Assembly (NCBI RefSeq): GCF_036850765.1
Contig: NC_089493.1
Location: forward strand, 267,323,034-267,387,033
DNA length: 64,000 nt
Source: Saccopteryx bilineata
Lineage: Eukaryota > Chordata > Mammalia > Chiroptera > Emballonuridae
Direction of reading: 5' to 3'
Shown here: positions 9,346-20,624 of the stretch, in pieces
Layout: the number at the start of each line of letters is the position of its first letter
Position numbering within the stretch: position 1 is the first letter of the stretch
Position numbers and translations under genes: made by a program
Notes under the pieces: model-generated
Databases searched by the model: none
Told to the model about the DNA's origin: nothing
Seen by the model: only the letters and a program-made list of their open reading frames with translations

Positions 9346-9876
9346 CCCTGATCGGCGGGAGTGCCTGCCCCGCAGGGACTGTTTTTGTGGGGGAAATAAA
9401 AACAATGACCGGAAGGAAAACCTCAGCCTTCAGGCCACGAAAATAAGCCATCTGGATTAGGCCAGCTCCCAGGCTGGTTTCAGGAGAGGAAAAAGACAAA
9501 AAAAAGTCTTTCCCTTTCCTCCTTTCTCCACTTTTGCTTATACAAATTTTTCCTTTATTAAGTCGAGGTGTTTTTTGTTTGTTTTAGCGTTATGGTTTTG
9601 CGCTAATTTGCTGTGAGAGTGTTCAGATGTCGGGTCCTGTGCAAGGAGTGCTCACTCCTGCGAATGCGGGGCCCTGGTCAGACTTCTCACCCTCTCTGCA
9701 TTCAACTTTGCTACAGACAATGGCTTGATAGGCCACAGTGCCTAAGAGTAGTCTCTGGGTACAAAGAATCAAAAGGGGAAGTTAGTTTGCAAATGAGAAC
9801 CTAGATTAGCTTTCTTCCCCTAACCCTCCCCCCCCAAAAGCCTATGATTTGGGATGACTGATTTTATTTCCTACTA
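9346..9876. other. Proximal intron 1, unassigned
   Basis: Repeat-free sequence grading from the CpG island into AT-rich intron. No splice pair or frame with coding character stands out. Confidence 0.55.
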
Positions 9877-9877
9877 C

Positions 9878-10823
9878 GGTAGACCCTCCCCACCCCCTTT
9901 ATCCACGGTTTCGCTTCCCGCAGTTCCAGTTGAGGTCAGAAAATATTAAGTTGAAAACTCCAGAAATAAATAATTCATAAGTTTTAAATGTCTTGTGCCG
10001 TTCTAAGTAACGTGATGAGGTCCTGCTCTGTCCTGCCTGGGATGTGAATCATTCCTTTGTCCAGCGCATCCACGCTATGTATGTTACCAGCCGCTAGTCA
10101 TTTAGTTGTCATCTGTTTCTGTATTGTGCTGGTGTTCAAGTAACATGTTTTCCTTAATGATAGCCCCAAAGTGGAAGAGTAGTGCTGCTGGCAGTTCAAA
10201 TATGCCAAAGAGAAGCCGTAAAATGTTTCTTTTAAGTGAAAAGATGAAAATTCTTGACTTAATGAAGAAAGAAAAAAGTCCTATGCTGAAGTTGCTAAGA
10301 TCTACAAGAATGAAACTTCTGTCCGTGAAACTGTGAAGAAGGAAAAAGAAGTCCGTGCTAGTTTTGCTGTTGCTTCTCAAACAACAAAAAATAATGGCCA
10401 CAGTGTAAGATAAATGCTTAGTTAAGATGGAAAAGGCATTATTAAGTTATGTGGGTGGAAGACATGAATAGAAACTTCCAGTTGATGGCAGGCAGCACGT
10501 TCCGCCAGAAAGCTCTGAACCTACTTGAAGACTTCAGCAAGGGGTCTTCTGAAAGGAGTGACACCAAGCCACTTACTGCAAGTAAGGGATGGTTACACAG
10601 ATTAAAGAATAGGTTTGGACTGAGAAATGTAAAAACTACTGCAGTGGCTGGCTGCTGTGGAAGAAGCTGCTGCCACATTTCGGCAGAGTTGAAGTTGAAG
10701 AAGAAGGAAGGTATGTATGTATGGGGAAAAATGGTGTATATAGGGTTTGGAACTATGTGGTTTTTGGCCCCCACACGGCGTCTTGGAACATACCTCCTGT
10801 GGATAAGAGAGCTACTGTGCATA
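9878..10823 (+). mobile_element. Tigger-type DNA transposon, both ends present
   Basis: The left end CGGTAGACCCTCC...TTATCCACGGTTTCGC and right end CCTGTGGATAAGAGAGCTACTG form the terminal inverted repeats. A TA precedes the left end. The transposase middle is deleted, as in 6525-7330, and the copy has the same subfamily leader. Confidence 0.85.
10159..10725 (+). pseudogene. Tigger transposase fragment, frameshifted
   Basis: The start codon of the relative at 6654 corresponds to ATAGCC here. Homology passes between frames: SSNMPKRSRKM in one, WVEDMNRNF and ASKGWLHRLKNRFGL in another. Small indels near 10277, 10385 and 10440 break it, so it cannot make the DNA-binding region. Confidence 0.8.
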
Positions 10824-10840
10824 TTTTTATTTGTCCATTC

Positions 10841-11190
10841 TTTTTTTTTTTTTTAATTCATTTTTTTTTACAGAGACAGAGTGAGTCAGAGAGAGGGATA
10901 GACAGGGACAGACAGACAGGAACGGAGAGAGATGAGAAGCATCAATCATCAGTTTTTTTGTTGCGATACCTTAGTTGTTCATTGATTGCTTTCTCATATG
11001 TGCCTTGACCGCGGTTCTTCAGCAGGCCGAGTAACCCCTTGCTGGAGCCAGTGACCTTGGGTTCAAGCTAGTGGGCTTTTTACTCAAATCAGATGAGCCC
11101 GTGCTCAAGCTGGCGACCTCGGGGCCTCAAACCTGGGTCCTCTGCATCCTAGTCCAACGCTCTATCCACTGCGCCACCGCCTGGTCAGGC
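10841..11190 (-). mobile_element. SINE S2
   Basis: A reverse full-length copy ending CACCGCCTGGTCAGGC. The TSD TTTGTCCAT lies at about 10830 and 11192. Confidence 0.9.
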
Positions 11191-11317
11191 CTTTGTCCAT
11201 TTGTAATCCACTGTGGGCTACTGCCTTGTGTCTCCATTGGCTGTTTTCTCAGGATCCTGGCTCATACCTGTAAGCTAGACGGAATTTTTTTTTTCAGGCT
11301 CTTACATGTAATTACTT

Positions 11318-11846
11318 AAAAATTTTTTTTTTAATTTATTGATTTTGAGAGAGAGAGAGAAACTATTCAATTGTTCCATTTATTCATGCTTTTTTTCTTT
11401 TTTTAATTGAGAGGCAGGGAGGCAGAGACACACTCCCACATGCACCCAGACCAGGATCCACCTGGCAAACCCACTAGGGGGTGATGCTCCTTGATCTGGG
11501 TCAAGCCTGTTCAGCACCTGAGATGAGGCCATGGAGCCATCATCATTGCCTACGGCCAAATTGCTAGAACCATTCATACCATGGCTGCAGGAGGGGAATA
11601 GAGAGAGAGAGAGAAAGAGAGATAGGAAGCGGAGGGGTGAAGAAGCAGATGGTCACTTCTGTGTGTCCTGACTGGGAACGGAACCCGGGACTTCCACAAG
11701 CCAGGCTGACTCTCAGTTGTTGAGCCAATTGACCAAGGCCATGTGTGGATTCTTATATGTGCCCTGACGGGGCAGGGGGGGTGTTGAACCCATAACCTTG
11801 GTGTATAGGGTTGATGTTCCAACCAATTCAGCTGCCCAGCCAGGGC
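11318..11846 (-). mobile_element. SINE S4 split by a later SINE
   Basis: The tail half (11318-11390) and head half (11741-11846, ending CAGCCAGGGC) are separated by an S1 insertion. Confidence 0.78.
11391..11740 (-). mobile_element. SINE S1 nested in S4
   Basis: It begins with a T-run and GAGAGGCAGGGAGGCAGAG and ends GAGCCAATTGACCAAGGCC. Confidence 0.82.
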
Positions 11847-11856
11847 ATATATAATA

Positions 11857-12200
11857 ACTTTTTTAAAAAAATTAAGTGAGAGGCGGAGAGGCAGAGACAG
11901 ACTTCTGCATGTGCCCTGACCTGGATTCACTGGGAGAAGCCCCCTACCATGCCTGCTTGTCTGGGCAGCTGCTCTGTTGCTTGGTAACCAAGCTATTTTA
12001 GCAGAGAGGCAGGCCATGGAGCCATCCTCAGCGCTTGAGGCCAACTTGGCTTGAACCATTCTATGGCTGTAGAAGGGGAAGAGGGGGAGGGAGGGTTGGA
12101 GAAGGAGATGGTCGCTTCTCCTGTGTGTCCTGACTGGGAATTGAACCTGGACTTCCACATGCCAGGTGGACACTTAACTATTAAGCTAACCGGCCAGGGC
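11857..12200 (-). mobile_element. SINE S1
   Basis: A reverse copy ending AAGCTAACCGGCCAGGGC. Confidence 0.85.
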
Positions 12201-12454
12201 TGTAATCACTGTTTTAAAGCTAGTGTTTGGTCAGAAATGGCTGTTCTTACACTATCCTAGTCAACATTTTTTGCCCTTTCTATGAGGGCATCTTTATTTC
12301 CTTTAGGAGTGTGTGTGGTCCTGCCTTGTTTACATGTGTCTGGCCTGGTCACTAGGTATTAAACTCCTAGATGGGTAGGGATTAGGCATTTCTGCCTTTC
12401 ACCCCCTTCCAGTGTACAACTGTCAAAATGCTTTGACAACTGCTAACTTTTGAA
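12201..12454. other. Unassigned intron 1 DNA
   Basis: No repeat or gene recognised. Confidence 0.5.
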
Positions 12455-12680
12455 TATTTCTTTTTGTGCTGGGCATTGCTGTTAAGTTCTTACTTACCAC
12501 TCTTACCATTTGTTTTCTTATTTAATATTCAGAACAACCCATAATTCCATTTTATGGATGAAGAACAAGCCTAGAGAAGCTGGGTAATTTACTCTTGATT
12601 ACCCAGTCAAGTAAATCTTGGATTCCAAGATTTGGATTTGGGCAACCAGATTTTTAACCCCAAAGCCATGTTCTTTGGAG
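12455..12680 (+). mobile_element. MIR SINE (ancient)
   Basis: The order of GGCATTGCTGTTAAG, a TTAATATTCAGAACAACCC-like core and CCATTTTATGGATGAAGAA then AGAGAAGCTGGGTAATTTAC matches the MIR consensus, including the conserved core. Confidence 0.75.
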
Positions 12681-12828
12681 CATTAGCATCCCCTGGAGGG
12701 CTTGTTAAAACAGAATTGCTAGGCCCTAACCCAGACCTTCTGATTCTGCAGATCGGGAGTGGACCCCAGTAATTAGCATTTCTGACTAGTTTCCTGGTGG
12801 TGCTGATGCTTGAGAACCACTCACAATG
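12681..12828. mobile_element. MER5A-like hAT-Charlie fragment
   Basis: GCATCCCCTGGAGGGCTTGTTAAAAC, CCAGACCTTCTGATTCTG and the terminal TTGAGAACCACTC fit MER5A. Confidence 0.75.
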
Positions 12829-12842
12829 GAAAGTTAAGTTTT

Positions 12843-13004
12843 TTCTTACACATTTTATTGATTTTAGAGAGAGAGAGGAAGGGGGAGAGAGAGAGAGACA
12901 GGAACATCTATCTGGTCCTGTCTATATATGGCCTGACCTGGGTTAGAATCACCAACCTCTGCAGTTTGAAACAAAGCTCTACCAACTGAGCCATCTGGCT
13001 AGAT
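12843..13004 (-). mobile_element. SINE S4
   Basis: It runs from CATTTTATTGATTTTAGAGAG to GAGCCATCTGGCTAGATC. Confidence 0.83.
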
Positions 13005-13231
13005 CAATGGCAAATTACGTTTTAAGTGTCTAAAACTTACAGTAGATGTTTGCTTTTCATTACTTTAAAGCTAGATGTTAAAGAATCAAAATATAATTTG
13101 AGCTGTTTATTGTAGATTGGTTGGAAAACTTAGAGTTAAGAATTTTTATTAGCCATGATTATAAAATTAAGTCTTTAAAAAGTCTTGCTTTTTATTTTTT
13201 AAAGTCTTAGTTTTAAAAAATAAAAAATCTT

Positions 13232-13394
13232 GCTTGGCTGGATAGCTCTGTTGATTAGAGCAGTGTCCTGAAGCTCAGAGGTTACTGGTTCGATCTCGAG
13301 TCAGGGCACATACAGGAACAGATTGGTGTTTCTGTCTCTCTGTCTCGCTCTCTCTTCCTCTCTGGCTGAAATCAATAAATGAAAAATTATAAAA
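13232..13394 (+). mobile_element. SINE S4
   Basis: The head TGGCTGGATAGCTCTGTTGA, the B-box-like GGTTCGATCTCGAG and the tail AAATCAATAAATG are present. Confidence 0.85.
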
Positions 13395-13405
13395 AGTCTT
13401 AGATA

Positions 13406-13578
13406 GCCTGACCTGTGGTGGCGCAGTGGATAAAGCGTCAACCTGGAAATGCTGAGATTGCCGGTTCAAAACCCTGGGCTTGCCTAGTCAAGGCACATAT
13501 GGGAGTTGATGCTTCCTGTTCCTCCCCCCTTCTCTTTCTCACTCTCTCTCTCTCTCTCCTCTCTATAATGAATTTAAA
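13406..13578 (+). mobile_element. SINE S3
   Basis: A well-kept copy with the TSD TCTTAGATAG on both sides (about 13397 and 13585). Confidence 0.9.
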
Positions 13579-13594
13579 AAAAGATCTTAGATAG

Positions 13595-13935
13595 CTGTAG
13601 ATATTTAAGTACAGAATAAAATTAGGAGTCTAATAATCTTGGCTTGTTTTTCACTCTTTCATTCTTTATTTATTCACGGCACAGGCATTCATCTCCTAGA
13701 GATGCCTAAAGCATCCCATTACCGGCTCAGAGTATACAGTCTGGGAACCTGGAATGGGTGGGGTGATAGGTTGGGCCTATCACTGAGATAGGTTGGGCCA
13801 GGCTGAGGATAGCGGAGCAGCAGCCTGTGCTCCAGCTCTCTGTCACCCTATCCTCAGCCCCTTGTTCCTCTGAGGATTTGGCTAACATGGAAGAATATGA
13901 CTGTAGGGATTTTGACTTTAAAATGTTGGCTTTTG
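13595..13935. other. Unassigned intron 1 DNA
   Basis: It contains a short local duplication of TAGGTTGGGCC (13768-13800). No gene or repeat family recognised. Confidence 0.5.
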
Positions 13936-13937
13936 GA

Positions 13938-14298
13938 TTTTTTTTTTTTCCTTTTTGCAAGAGAGAGACAGGAAGAGAGATGAGAAGCATCAACTTGTAT
14001 TGCGGCATTTTTAGTTGTTCGTTGCTTGCTTCTCATATGGGCCTTAGCTGAGGTGGGAACCCCAGCCAAGTCAGTGACCCCTTGCTCAAGCCAGCGACCT
14101 TGGGCTTTAAGCCATTGATTGACCTTTGATCTCAAGTCAGCGACCATGGGATTGTGATTATTATCCCACATTCGAGCTAGTGAGCCTGCACTCAAGCTGG
14201 ATGAGCCTGAGGTCAAGCCAGTGACCTCTGGGTTTTGAACCTGGGTCTTCAGTGTCCTAGGTTGATGCTCTATCCACTGCATCACCACCTGGTCAAGC
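13938..14298 (-). mobile_element. SINE S2
   Basis: A reverse copy with an expanded internal region, ending CACCACCTGGTCAAGC. Confidence 0.85.
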
Positions 14299-14349
14299 TT
14301 GGCTTCTTTTTATTGAGAATGGGTTTTTATTCTTTTTATTATAATGGAC

Positions 14350-14548
14350 ATTTTTTTAAAACTTTTCCATTGATTAGAGAGAAAGAGGAAGGGGGCAGGG
14401 AGGGAGGGAAAGAGAAAAAAAGCACCAACTTGTTGTTCCGCTTAGTTGTGTGCTCATTGGTTGCTTCTGGTTTGTGTTCTGACTGGAGAGTGAACCGAGA
14501 CCTTCGCGTGCTGGTAGGACACTATCCATTGGGCAATCCGGCCAGGGC
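14350..14548 (-). mobile_element. SINE S4-like
   Basis: It carries TTGTTGTTCCGCTTAGTTGTG and ends GGCAATCCGGCCAGGGCC. Confidence 0.78.
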
Positions 14549-14557
14549 CTATAATGG

Positions 14558-14756
14558 ATTTTTTTTTTTTACTCATTTTAGAGAGGAGAGGGAGAGACTG
14601 AAAGAGAGGGAGAGGAGAGACAGAGAAGAGAAGGGGGGAAGAGCTGGAAGCATCAACTCCCATATGTGCTTTGACCAGGCAAGCCCAGGATTTCGAACCG
14701 GCGACCTCAGCATTTCCAGGTCGATGCTTTATCCACTGCACCACCACAGGTCAGGC
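14558..14756 (-). mobile_element. SINE S3
   Basis: It ends CACCACCACAGGTCAGGC. The short duplication TATAATGGA/TATAAAGGA flanks it. Confidence 0.85.
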
Positions 14757-14981
14757 TATAAAGGATTTTTTAATGGGGAAAGTAATCTTAAATTAGCTAG
14801 GTCCTAGATTCTAGGAGGAATGTGATTAGTTTAAATTTACGCTCTATCATTTTTGATGATCCATAGATGGATGGTGTGTTCAAAACAAAATATAGATGAC
14901 AAAGTCCCTAATCCAGTTTATTCTTATCTAATGGAGCAGTAAATAAAACACTGAAAAATTACTAAAACTTAACCTTTTCTA

Positions 14982-15345
14982 GGCCCTGGCTGGCTAGCTG
15001 AGCTGTAGAACGTCAGCCTGGCGTGTGGAAGTCTTAGGTTCAATTCCCGGCCAGGGCACACAGGAGAAGTGCCTATCTGCTTCTTCACATTTTCCCCTCT
15101 CCTTCCTCTCTCTCTCTCTCTCTCTTCCCCTCCTGCAGCCAAGGCTCCATTGGAGCAAAGTTGGCTGGGGTGCTGAGGATGGCTCCATTGCTTCCACCTC
15201 AGGGGCTAGAATGGCTCTGGCAGCAATGGTCCACGTGGGCAGAGCATTGCCCCCTGGTGGGCATGCTGGTGGATCCAGTTGGGTGCATGCAGGAGTCTTT
15301 CTGCCTCCCCGCTTCTCACTTCAGGGGAAAAAAAAGATAAACATT
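14982..15345 (+). mobile_element. SINE S1
   Basis: The head GGCCCTGGCTGGCTAGCTGA, the B-box-like GGTTCAATTCCCGG and an A-rich tail are present. Confidence 0.87.
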
Positions 15346-15372
15346 AAAAAATTGTCAGGAAAAAACACAACT

Positions 15373-15410
15373 ATTTCTTTCTTTCTTTCTTTCTTTCTTT
15401 CTTTTTTTTT
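15373..15410. repeat. (TTTC)n microsatellite
   Basis: It forms the reverse-strand tail of the adjoining S1 SINE. Confidence 0.9.
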
Positions 15411-15757
15411 CTGAAGTTGGAAATGGTGAGGCAGTCAGACAGACTCCCGCATGTGCCCGACAGGGATCCACCCGGCATGCCCACCAGGGGATGATGCTCC
15501 GCCCATCTGGGGCGCTGCTCTGTTGCAACCAGAGCCTTCTAGCTCCTGAGGCAGAGGCCATGGAGCCGTCCTCAGCGCCCAGGCCAACCTCACTCCAATG
15601 GAGCCTTGGCTGCGGGAGGAGAAGAGAGAGACAGAGAGGAAGGAGAGGGGGAGGGGGTGGAGAAGCAGATGGGTGCTTCTGTGTGCCCTGGCTGGGAATC
15701 GAACCCAGGACTTATGCATGCCAGGCCGACTGGCCACTGAGCCAACTGGCCAGGGCC
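15405..15757 (-). mobile_element. SINE S1
   Basis: A reverse copy ending GAGCCAACTGGCCAGGGCC. Confidence 0.88.
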
Positions 15758-16415
15758 TTTTTTTTTTTTTTTTTTTAGCGAGAGACAGGGACAGACAGAC
15801 AGGAAGGGAGAGATATGAGAAACATCAACTCAGAGTTGTTCATTGATTGCTTTTTCATATATTCCTTGACTGAGTGGCTTCAGCCGAGTCAGTGACCCCT
15901 TGCTCAAGTTGGCAACTCTGCTCTCAAGCTGGTGACCTTAGGGTTTTTTTTTTTTGTTTTTTTTTCCTGAAGCTAGAAACGGGAGAGACAGTCAGACAGA
16001 CTCCCGCATGTGCCCGACCGGGATCCACCCAGCACACCCACCAGGGGGCGACGCTCTGCCCAGCAGGGGGCGATGCTCTGCCCCTCCGAGGCGTCACTCT
16101 GTTGAGACCAGAGCCACTCGAGCGGGGCAGAGGCCAAGGAGCCATCCCTAGCGCCCGGGCCATCTTTGCTCCAATGGAGCCTTGGCTACGGGAGGGGAAG
16201 AGAGAGACAGAGAGGAAGGAGAGGGGGAGGGGTGGAGAAGCAGATGGGCGCTTCTCCTGTGTGCCCTGGCCGGGAATCGAACCCGGGACTTCTGCACGCC
16301 AGGCCGACGCTCTACCACTGAGCCAACCGGCCAGGGCCGACCTTAGGGTTTTGAACCGGGGTCCTCAGTGTCCCAGGCTGATGCTCTGTTCCCTGCACCA
16401 CCACCTGGTCAGGCT
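15758..16415 (-). mobile_element. SINE S2 split by S1
   Basis: S2 sequence runs from a 19-T stretch to GCTGGTGACCTTAGGG, then resumes at 16339 and ends CACCACCTGGTCAGGC. Confidence 0.87.
15948..16338 (-). mobile_element. SINE S1 nested in S2
   Basis: A young-looking copy with a perfect 14-bp TSD, GACCTTAGGGTTTT, at 15934-15947 and 16339-16352. Confidence 0.92.
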
Positions 16416-16508
16416 TAATCTTTGCTTTTATTACTGGTGACTATTTGTATTGTGTTCTATCTAATTCAGTTCTACTGTTTAATTTTTCGAGGAAAATGGA
16501 AGTTTTTA

Positions 16509-16845
16509 GCCTGACCAGGCAGTGGCGCAGTGGATAGAGCGTTGGGCTGGGATGCCGAGGACCCAGGTTTGAGACCCCGAGGTCGCCAGCTTGAACATGG
16601 GCTCATCTGGTTTGAGCAGAGCTCACTAGCTTGAGCCTAAGGTCTCTGGCTTGAGCAAGGGGTCACTCAGTCTGCTGAATCCCCCCTCAAGGCACATGAG
16701 AAAGCAATCAATGAATAACTAAGGTGCCGCAACAAAGAATTGATGCTTCTCATCTCTCTCCCTTCCTGTCTGTCTGTCCCTATCTGTCCCTCTCTCTGAC
16801 TCTCTCTGTCTCTGTCACACAAAAACAAACAAAAAAAAGAAAATA
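16509..16845 (+). mobile_element. SINE S2
   Basis: Full length, with the TSD AAGTTTTTA on both sides. Confidence 0.9.
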
Positions 16846-16950
16846 CAAGTTTTTAAATATTGCAGTCTTCTTAATGGTTTTGGTTATAATTAACATTAAA
16901 TTGTCTTAACTTTTGGGTTCATTAGATGCCCATCAAGTAATTTTTATATA

Positions 16951-17280
16951 CCGTGTTTCCCCATGTATAAGATGATCCCATGTATAAGAAGCACCTTAAT
17001 TTTGGGGCCCGAAATTTGAAAAAAAATGTATTACATAAAGTAATTGAACTGAAGTTTTATTCATTATAAAATTTATACAACTACTCATCACTGTCAAAAC
17101 TCCCATCCATTAGCTTGTACTCATCTGTATCTGATGATAATTCAGTCTTCAACAACGAGCACAAAAAGCACAAAAAAGCAGGAAAGGCAACTAAAAAACT
17201 ACAACCACTGTATAAGATGCACCCAGTTTTTAGACCCAAATTTTTCAAAAAGAGTGCGTCTTATACATGGGGAAATACAG
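16951..17280. mobile_element. Tc1/mariner-type MITE
   Basis: The terminal repeats CCGTGTTTCCCCATGTATAA and its near-perfect inverse TTATACATGGGGAAATACAG are flanked by TA dinucleotides. The 330-bp interior has no transposase. Confidence 0.85.
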
Positions 17281-17458
17281 TATGTTTAGGGGAAAGCATT
17301 TTTTAAAAGACTTGGAGAAGCTATACTCTGAGAATGTATTTCACTTTTTAGAAATGCATTAAAGGCAACTTACTTGAAAGTAATTATTAAGAATTTTATC
17401 AATGGCAGTCTGCAAAAGGTCATTCATAGCATTTTTGTTTAAAAGTTGTATACATTTT

Positions 17459-17638
17459 GCCTGGTGATGGAACATAGTGATTAAAGTGTTGACCTGGAAT
17501 GCTGAGGTTACCAGTTTGAAATCCTAGGGTTGTCCTGTTAAGGCCCATACAAGCAATCAGTGACAACTAAAGTGAAGCAGCTATGAGCTGGTACCTCTTG
17601 CTCTCCCACCCCTCTTTCTCTCTCTCTCTTGAATTAAA
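17459..17638 (+). mobile_element. SINE S3, diverged
   Basis: GCCTGGTGATGGAACATAGT is a degenerate head. GTTGACCTGGAATGCTGAGG is well kept. Confidence 0.78.
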
Positions 17639-17731
17639 ATGGCAACATGATTATATTATGGTTTAATTGTAGAAGCAGGGAGTAATGAAGCTTTATTTAG
17701 GATATCTGGTTAAAATGAGGCTTGATTTATT

Positions 17732-17876
17732 CATGATCCCATGCTCAAGCTGGCGAGTCTGCTCAAGCTGGTGAGCCCTGGATCACGCGTTGATATCAGG
17801 GTTTTGAAGCTGGAATCTCAGTATCCGAGGTAGCATCCCAGATCGACTCTTTCCACTGCGCCAGCACTGGTCAGGC
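17732..17876 (-). mobile_element. SINE S2, head half only
   Basis: Only the 5' half survives, with its end at CCAGCACTGGTCAGGC. Confidence 0.75.
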
Positions 17877-17888
17877 AGAACTTATACA

Positions 17889-18285
17889 TTTTTTTAATTT
17901 AAATTTTATTAAATTTTATTTATTATTAAATAAATTTATTTAAATTTTATTTATTATTGTTTTTTACAGGGATAGAGAGAGGGATAGACAGGGACAGACA
18001 CAGGAACGGAGAGAGATGAGAAGCATCAATCATCAGTTTTTCGTTGTGCATTGAGACACCTTAGTTGTTCATTGATTGCTTTCTCATATGTGCCTTGACC
18101 GCGGGCCTTCAGCAGACCAAGTAACCCCTTGCTCGAGCCAGCGACCTTGGGTCCAAGCTGGTGAGCTTTTGCTCAAACCAGATGAGCCCGCGCTCAAGCT
18201 GGTGACCTCTGGGTCTTGAACCTGGGTCCTTCTGCATCCCAGTCTGATGCTCTTATCTACTACGCCACTGCGCCACTGTCAGGCC
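17889..18285 (-). mobile_element. SINE S2 with long AT-rich tail
   Basis: The tail is an extended TTTAAATTTTATT repeat of about 80 bp. The TSD CTTATACAT/CTTATACAC flanks the copy. Confidence 0.85.
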
Positions 18286-18615
18286 GACCTTATACACTTC
18301 TAATGTATATGTATAATATAAAGACTAATGTCTACCTTGCAAATAGTGAATTTATAATTAAAAAGCCTCTGAAACTGGTTACCCAAAGATAGATTAATTC
18401 ACCTTTTTTCTATCTTCAGCTATTGCCGGTTTTGGAGGTTGTGCTTTTTTTCCCCAAAGGGGATATTGATATACAATATTTGAGTTAGAAATTAGTAGAG
18501 AAGTTGAAGGGTAGTTGCAATTTCTTTGCTTTTATAGCGCAAATAAAGGAGATAAGAAATAATTTGTGGCCAGGACTGACTCTAAGGAAATGTTTTTACT
18601 AGGAATTGACAGTTT

Positions 18616-18712
18616 GGCCCTGGCAGGGTAGCTTAGTTGGTTATAGCATCGTCCTGAAGCAGAGGTTGCCAGTTAGTCCCAGTTAGGGCACATACAGGCA
18701 GGAGCAGATTGA

Positions 18713-18752
<40 letters not shown>

Positions 18753-18807
18753 CCCCCCTCCTCTCCTTCCCTTTCTCTCTCACTAAAATCAATTAAAAAA
18801 AAAAAAG
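18616..18807 (+). mobile_element. SINE S4 with (TC)n expansion
   Basis: The head GGCCCTGGCAGGGTAGCTTA and a run of about 16 TC units (18718-18750) are followed by A-rich sequence. Confidence 0.82.
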
Positions 18808-18809
18808 AC

Positions 18810-19364
18810 AATTTGATTGAAAGCTGCGAAAACTGCTGCATCATTATATTTTGATAAAGCTCTTTGACTGCAACGTAAATGTGAATAGGCTTGTATAGTT
18901 TGAATTTTCAGACAGATACTAGTTTAAGGAAAATGAGGTATTAGAACTGAATTAAAATGAATAAAATCTGAGGTCTTAGCCTCAGCCTTTAAAACATTTA
19001 GCTTAAATTAATTTAGTTGTGATATGGTAATTTGACAAAGGAAGGGACAGCATAAGAGGTGGGCAAAAGTTGGTAAATTACCAGCCATCATTACTTAAAG
19101 GATAAATCATAAGTAAAGATACAAAATAATAACTGTAATTATAAGATACAATACAAATAAATAAATAATACAAGAATAAACTTTCATGTACTCACAATTG
19201 TAAACCTATTTTTGCCCGCCACTGTATGTTATAAGTTCTTTACACATGGGGAAAGAGCAGAGAAATTGACCCAGGTACTAGAATTTGTTTAAAATTGGCT
19301 AAAGAGGTAAAGGGGGATTCATTAGTGCCACTTCTTGTCTTTTTCTTTTCTTCCTTATATGCCA
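18810..19364. other. Unassigned intron 1 DNA
   Basis: AT-rich sequence with no supported feature. Confidence 0.55.
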
Positions 19365-19867
19365 TTTTAAGCATTTTAAAACATTTTAAATTCAATGGAA
19401 TTAATTAAATTCACAGTGTTAAAACCATCACAACTAATTCTAAAATTTTATCACCTCAAATAGAAACTCTGTACCCATTAAGCAATAACTCCATTCTTCC
19501 CTCCCCGTAGTCCTGGTAACCATAGTCTATTTCTGTCACTGTGAATGTGCCTATTTTAGATATTTCATATCAGTAGAGTCATACAGTATTTGTCATTTTG
19601 TGTTTGGCTTATCTCAGTATATTGTTTTCAAGGTTAATCTGCATTTTAGCATGTATTAGAACTTAATTTTTTTATAACTGAATAAAATTCCTTTGTATGA
19701 TATACCACATTTTATTTATCTATTCATCCATTGATGAACATTTAGGTTGTTTCTACATTTTGGCTGTTATGAATATTGCAGCCATGAACATTGATGTGCA
19801 AGTATACTTTTAATATCTGTTTTCAAATTATTTTGTATATATTTAGGAATCAAATTACTGAGTCATT
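19365..19867 (-). mobile_element. L1 3'-end fragment
   Basis: GTACCCATTAAGCAATAACTCC, CATACAGTATTTGTC and CATTGATGAACATTTAGGTTG are the antisense of an old mammalian L1 3' region. It continues beyond the next SINE cluster. Confidence 0.8.
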
Positions 19868-20402
19868 TTTTTTTTAAATTTTTCCATTGATAGAGAAGCA
19901 TCAACTTGCTGTTCCACTTAGTTTCATTTAGTTATGTGTTTATTATTTTTTTAAGTGAGAGGAACGGGCATAGAGAAACAGACTCCTTGCATGCACCCTG
20001 ACTGGGATCCACCTGGCAACCCCCATCTGGGGCTGATGCTCTGCCCATGTGGGGCTATGCTTATAACTGAGCTATTTTTAGCACCTGAGGTAGAGAGGCT
20101 CCATGGAGCCATTCTCAGCACTGGATGCTGATGTGTTTGAATTAATTGAGTCGTGGCTGCGGAAAGGGGAGAGAGGAAGGGTTGGGAGGAGAGAAGCAGA
20201 TGATCACTTCTCCTATGTGCCCTGACCAGGAATCGAACCAGGGACTTCCACAAACCCGGTCGACACTCTACTGCTGAGTCAACTGGCCAGGGCCTAGTTG
20301 TGTACTTTCTGATTCCTACTCATATGAGCCCTGACTAGAGGTTCGCATGTGACTTTGGTATGCCTGGATGATGCTTCATCCACTGAACACCTGGCCAGGG
20401 CT
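19868..20402 (-). mobile_element. SINE S4-like, split
   Basis: The tail half (to about 19938) and head half (20295-20402, ending CCTGGCCAGGGC) flank a nested S1/S5 copy. TTAGTTATGTG and TAGTTGTGTA mark the duplicated target. Confidence 0.75.
19939..20294 (-). mobile_element. SINE S1/S5 nested
   Basis: It runs from TTTTTTTAAGTGAGAGGAAC to GAGTCAACTGGCCAGGGCC. Confidence 0.8.
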
Positions 20403-20440
20403 TCTTTTCTTTCTCATACTTTTTTTGGAGCAGAAGAATT

Positions 20441-20590
20441 TGGATGGTTCTGAACAAATCTCTTAATAGTATAGCTAATCCTTACATTTATTTCACTTAG
20501 CATAATGTCCTCAAGGTTCGTCCATGTTATTGGATGTGTCTGAATTTCCTCTTTAATCCTCACTGTGATTTTTGGATATTTGAAGTTTTT
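20441..20590 (-). mobile_element. L1 3'-end fragment
   Basis: CACTTAGCATAATGTCCTCAAGG and the following words are antisense L1 3' sequence. It is probably a separate piece from 19365-19867, as both include the GTCC-TCAAGGTTC region. Confidence 0.72.
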
Positions 20591-20624
20591 GTAGTATGGC
20601 AAAGAAAATTAAAAAATTTTCTAA

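Noticed and set aside
8800..9499. Long frames on both strands in the CpG island (up to 201 codons, minus strand)
   Set aside because: They are Arg/Pro/Ala-rich low-complexity translations expected in GC-rich DNA, with no domain and no splice support.
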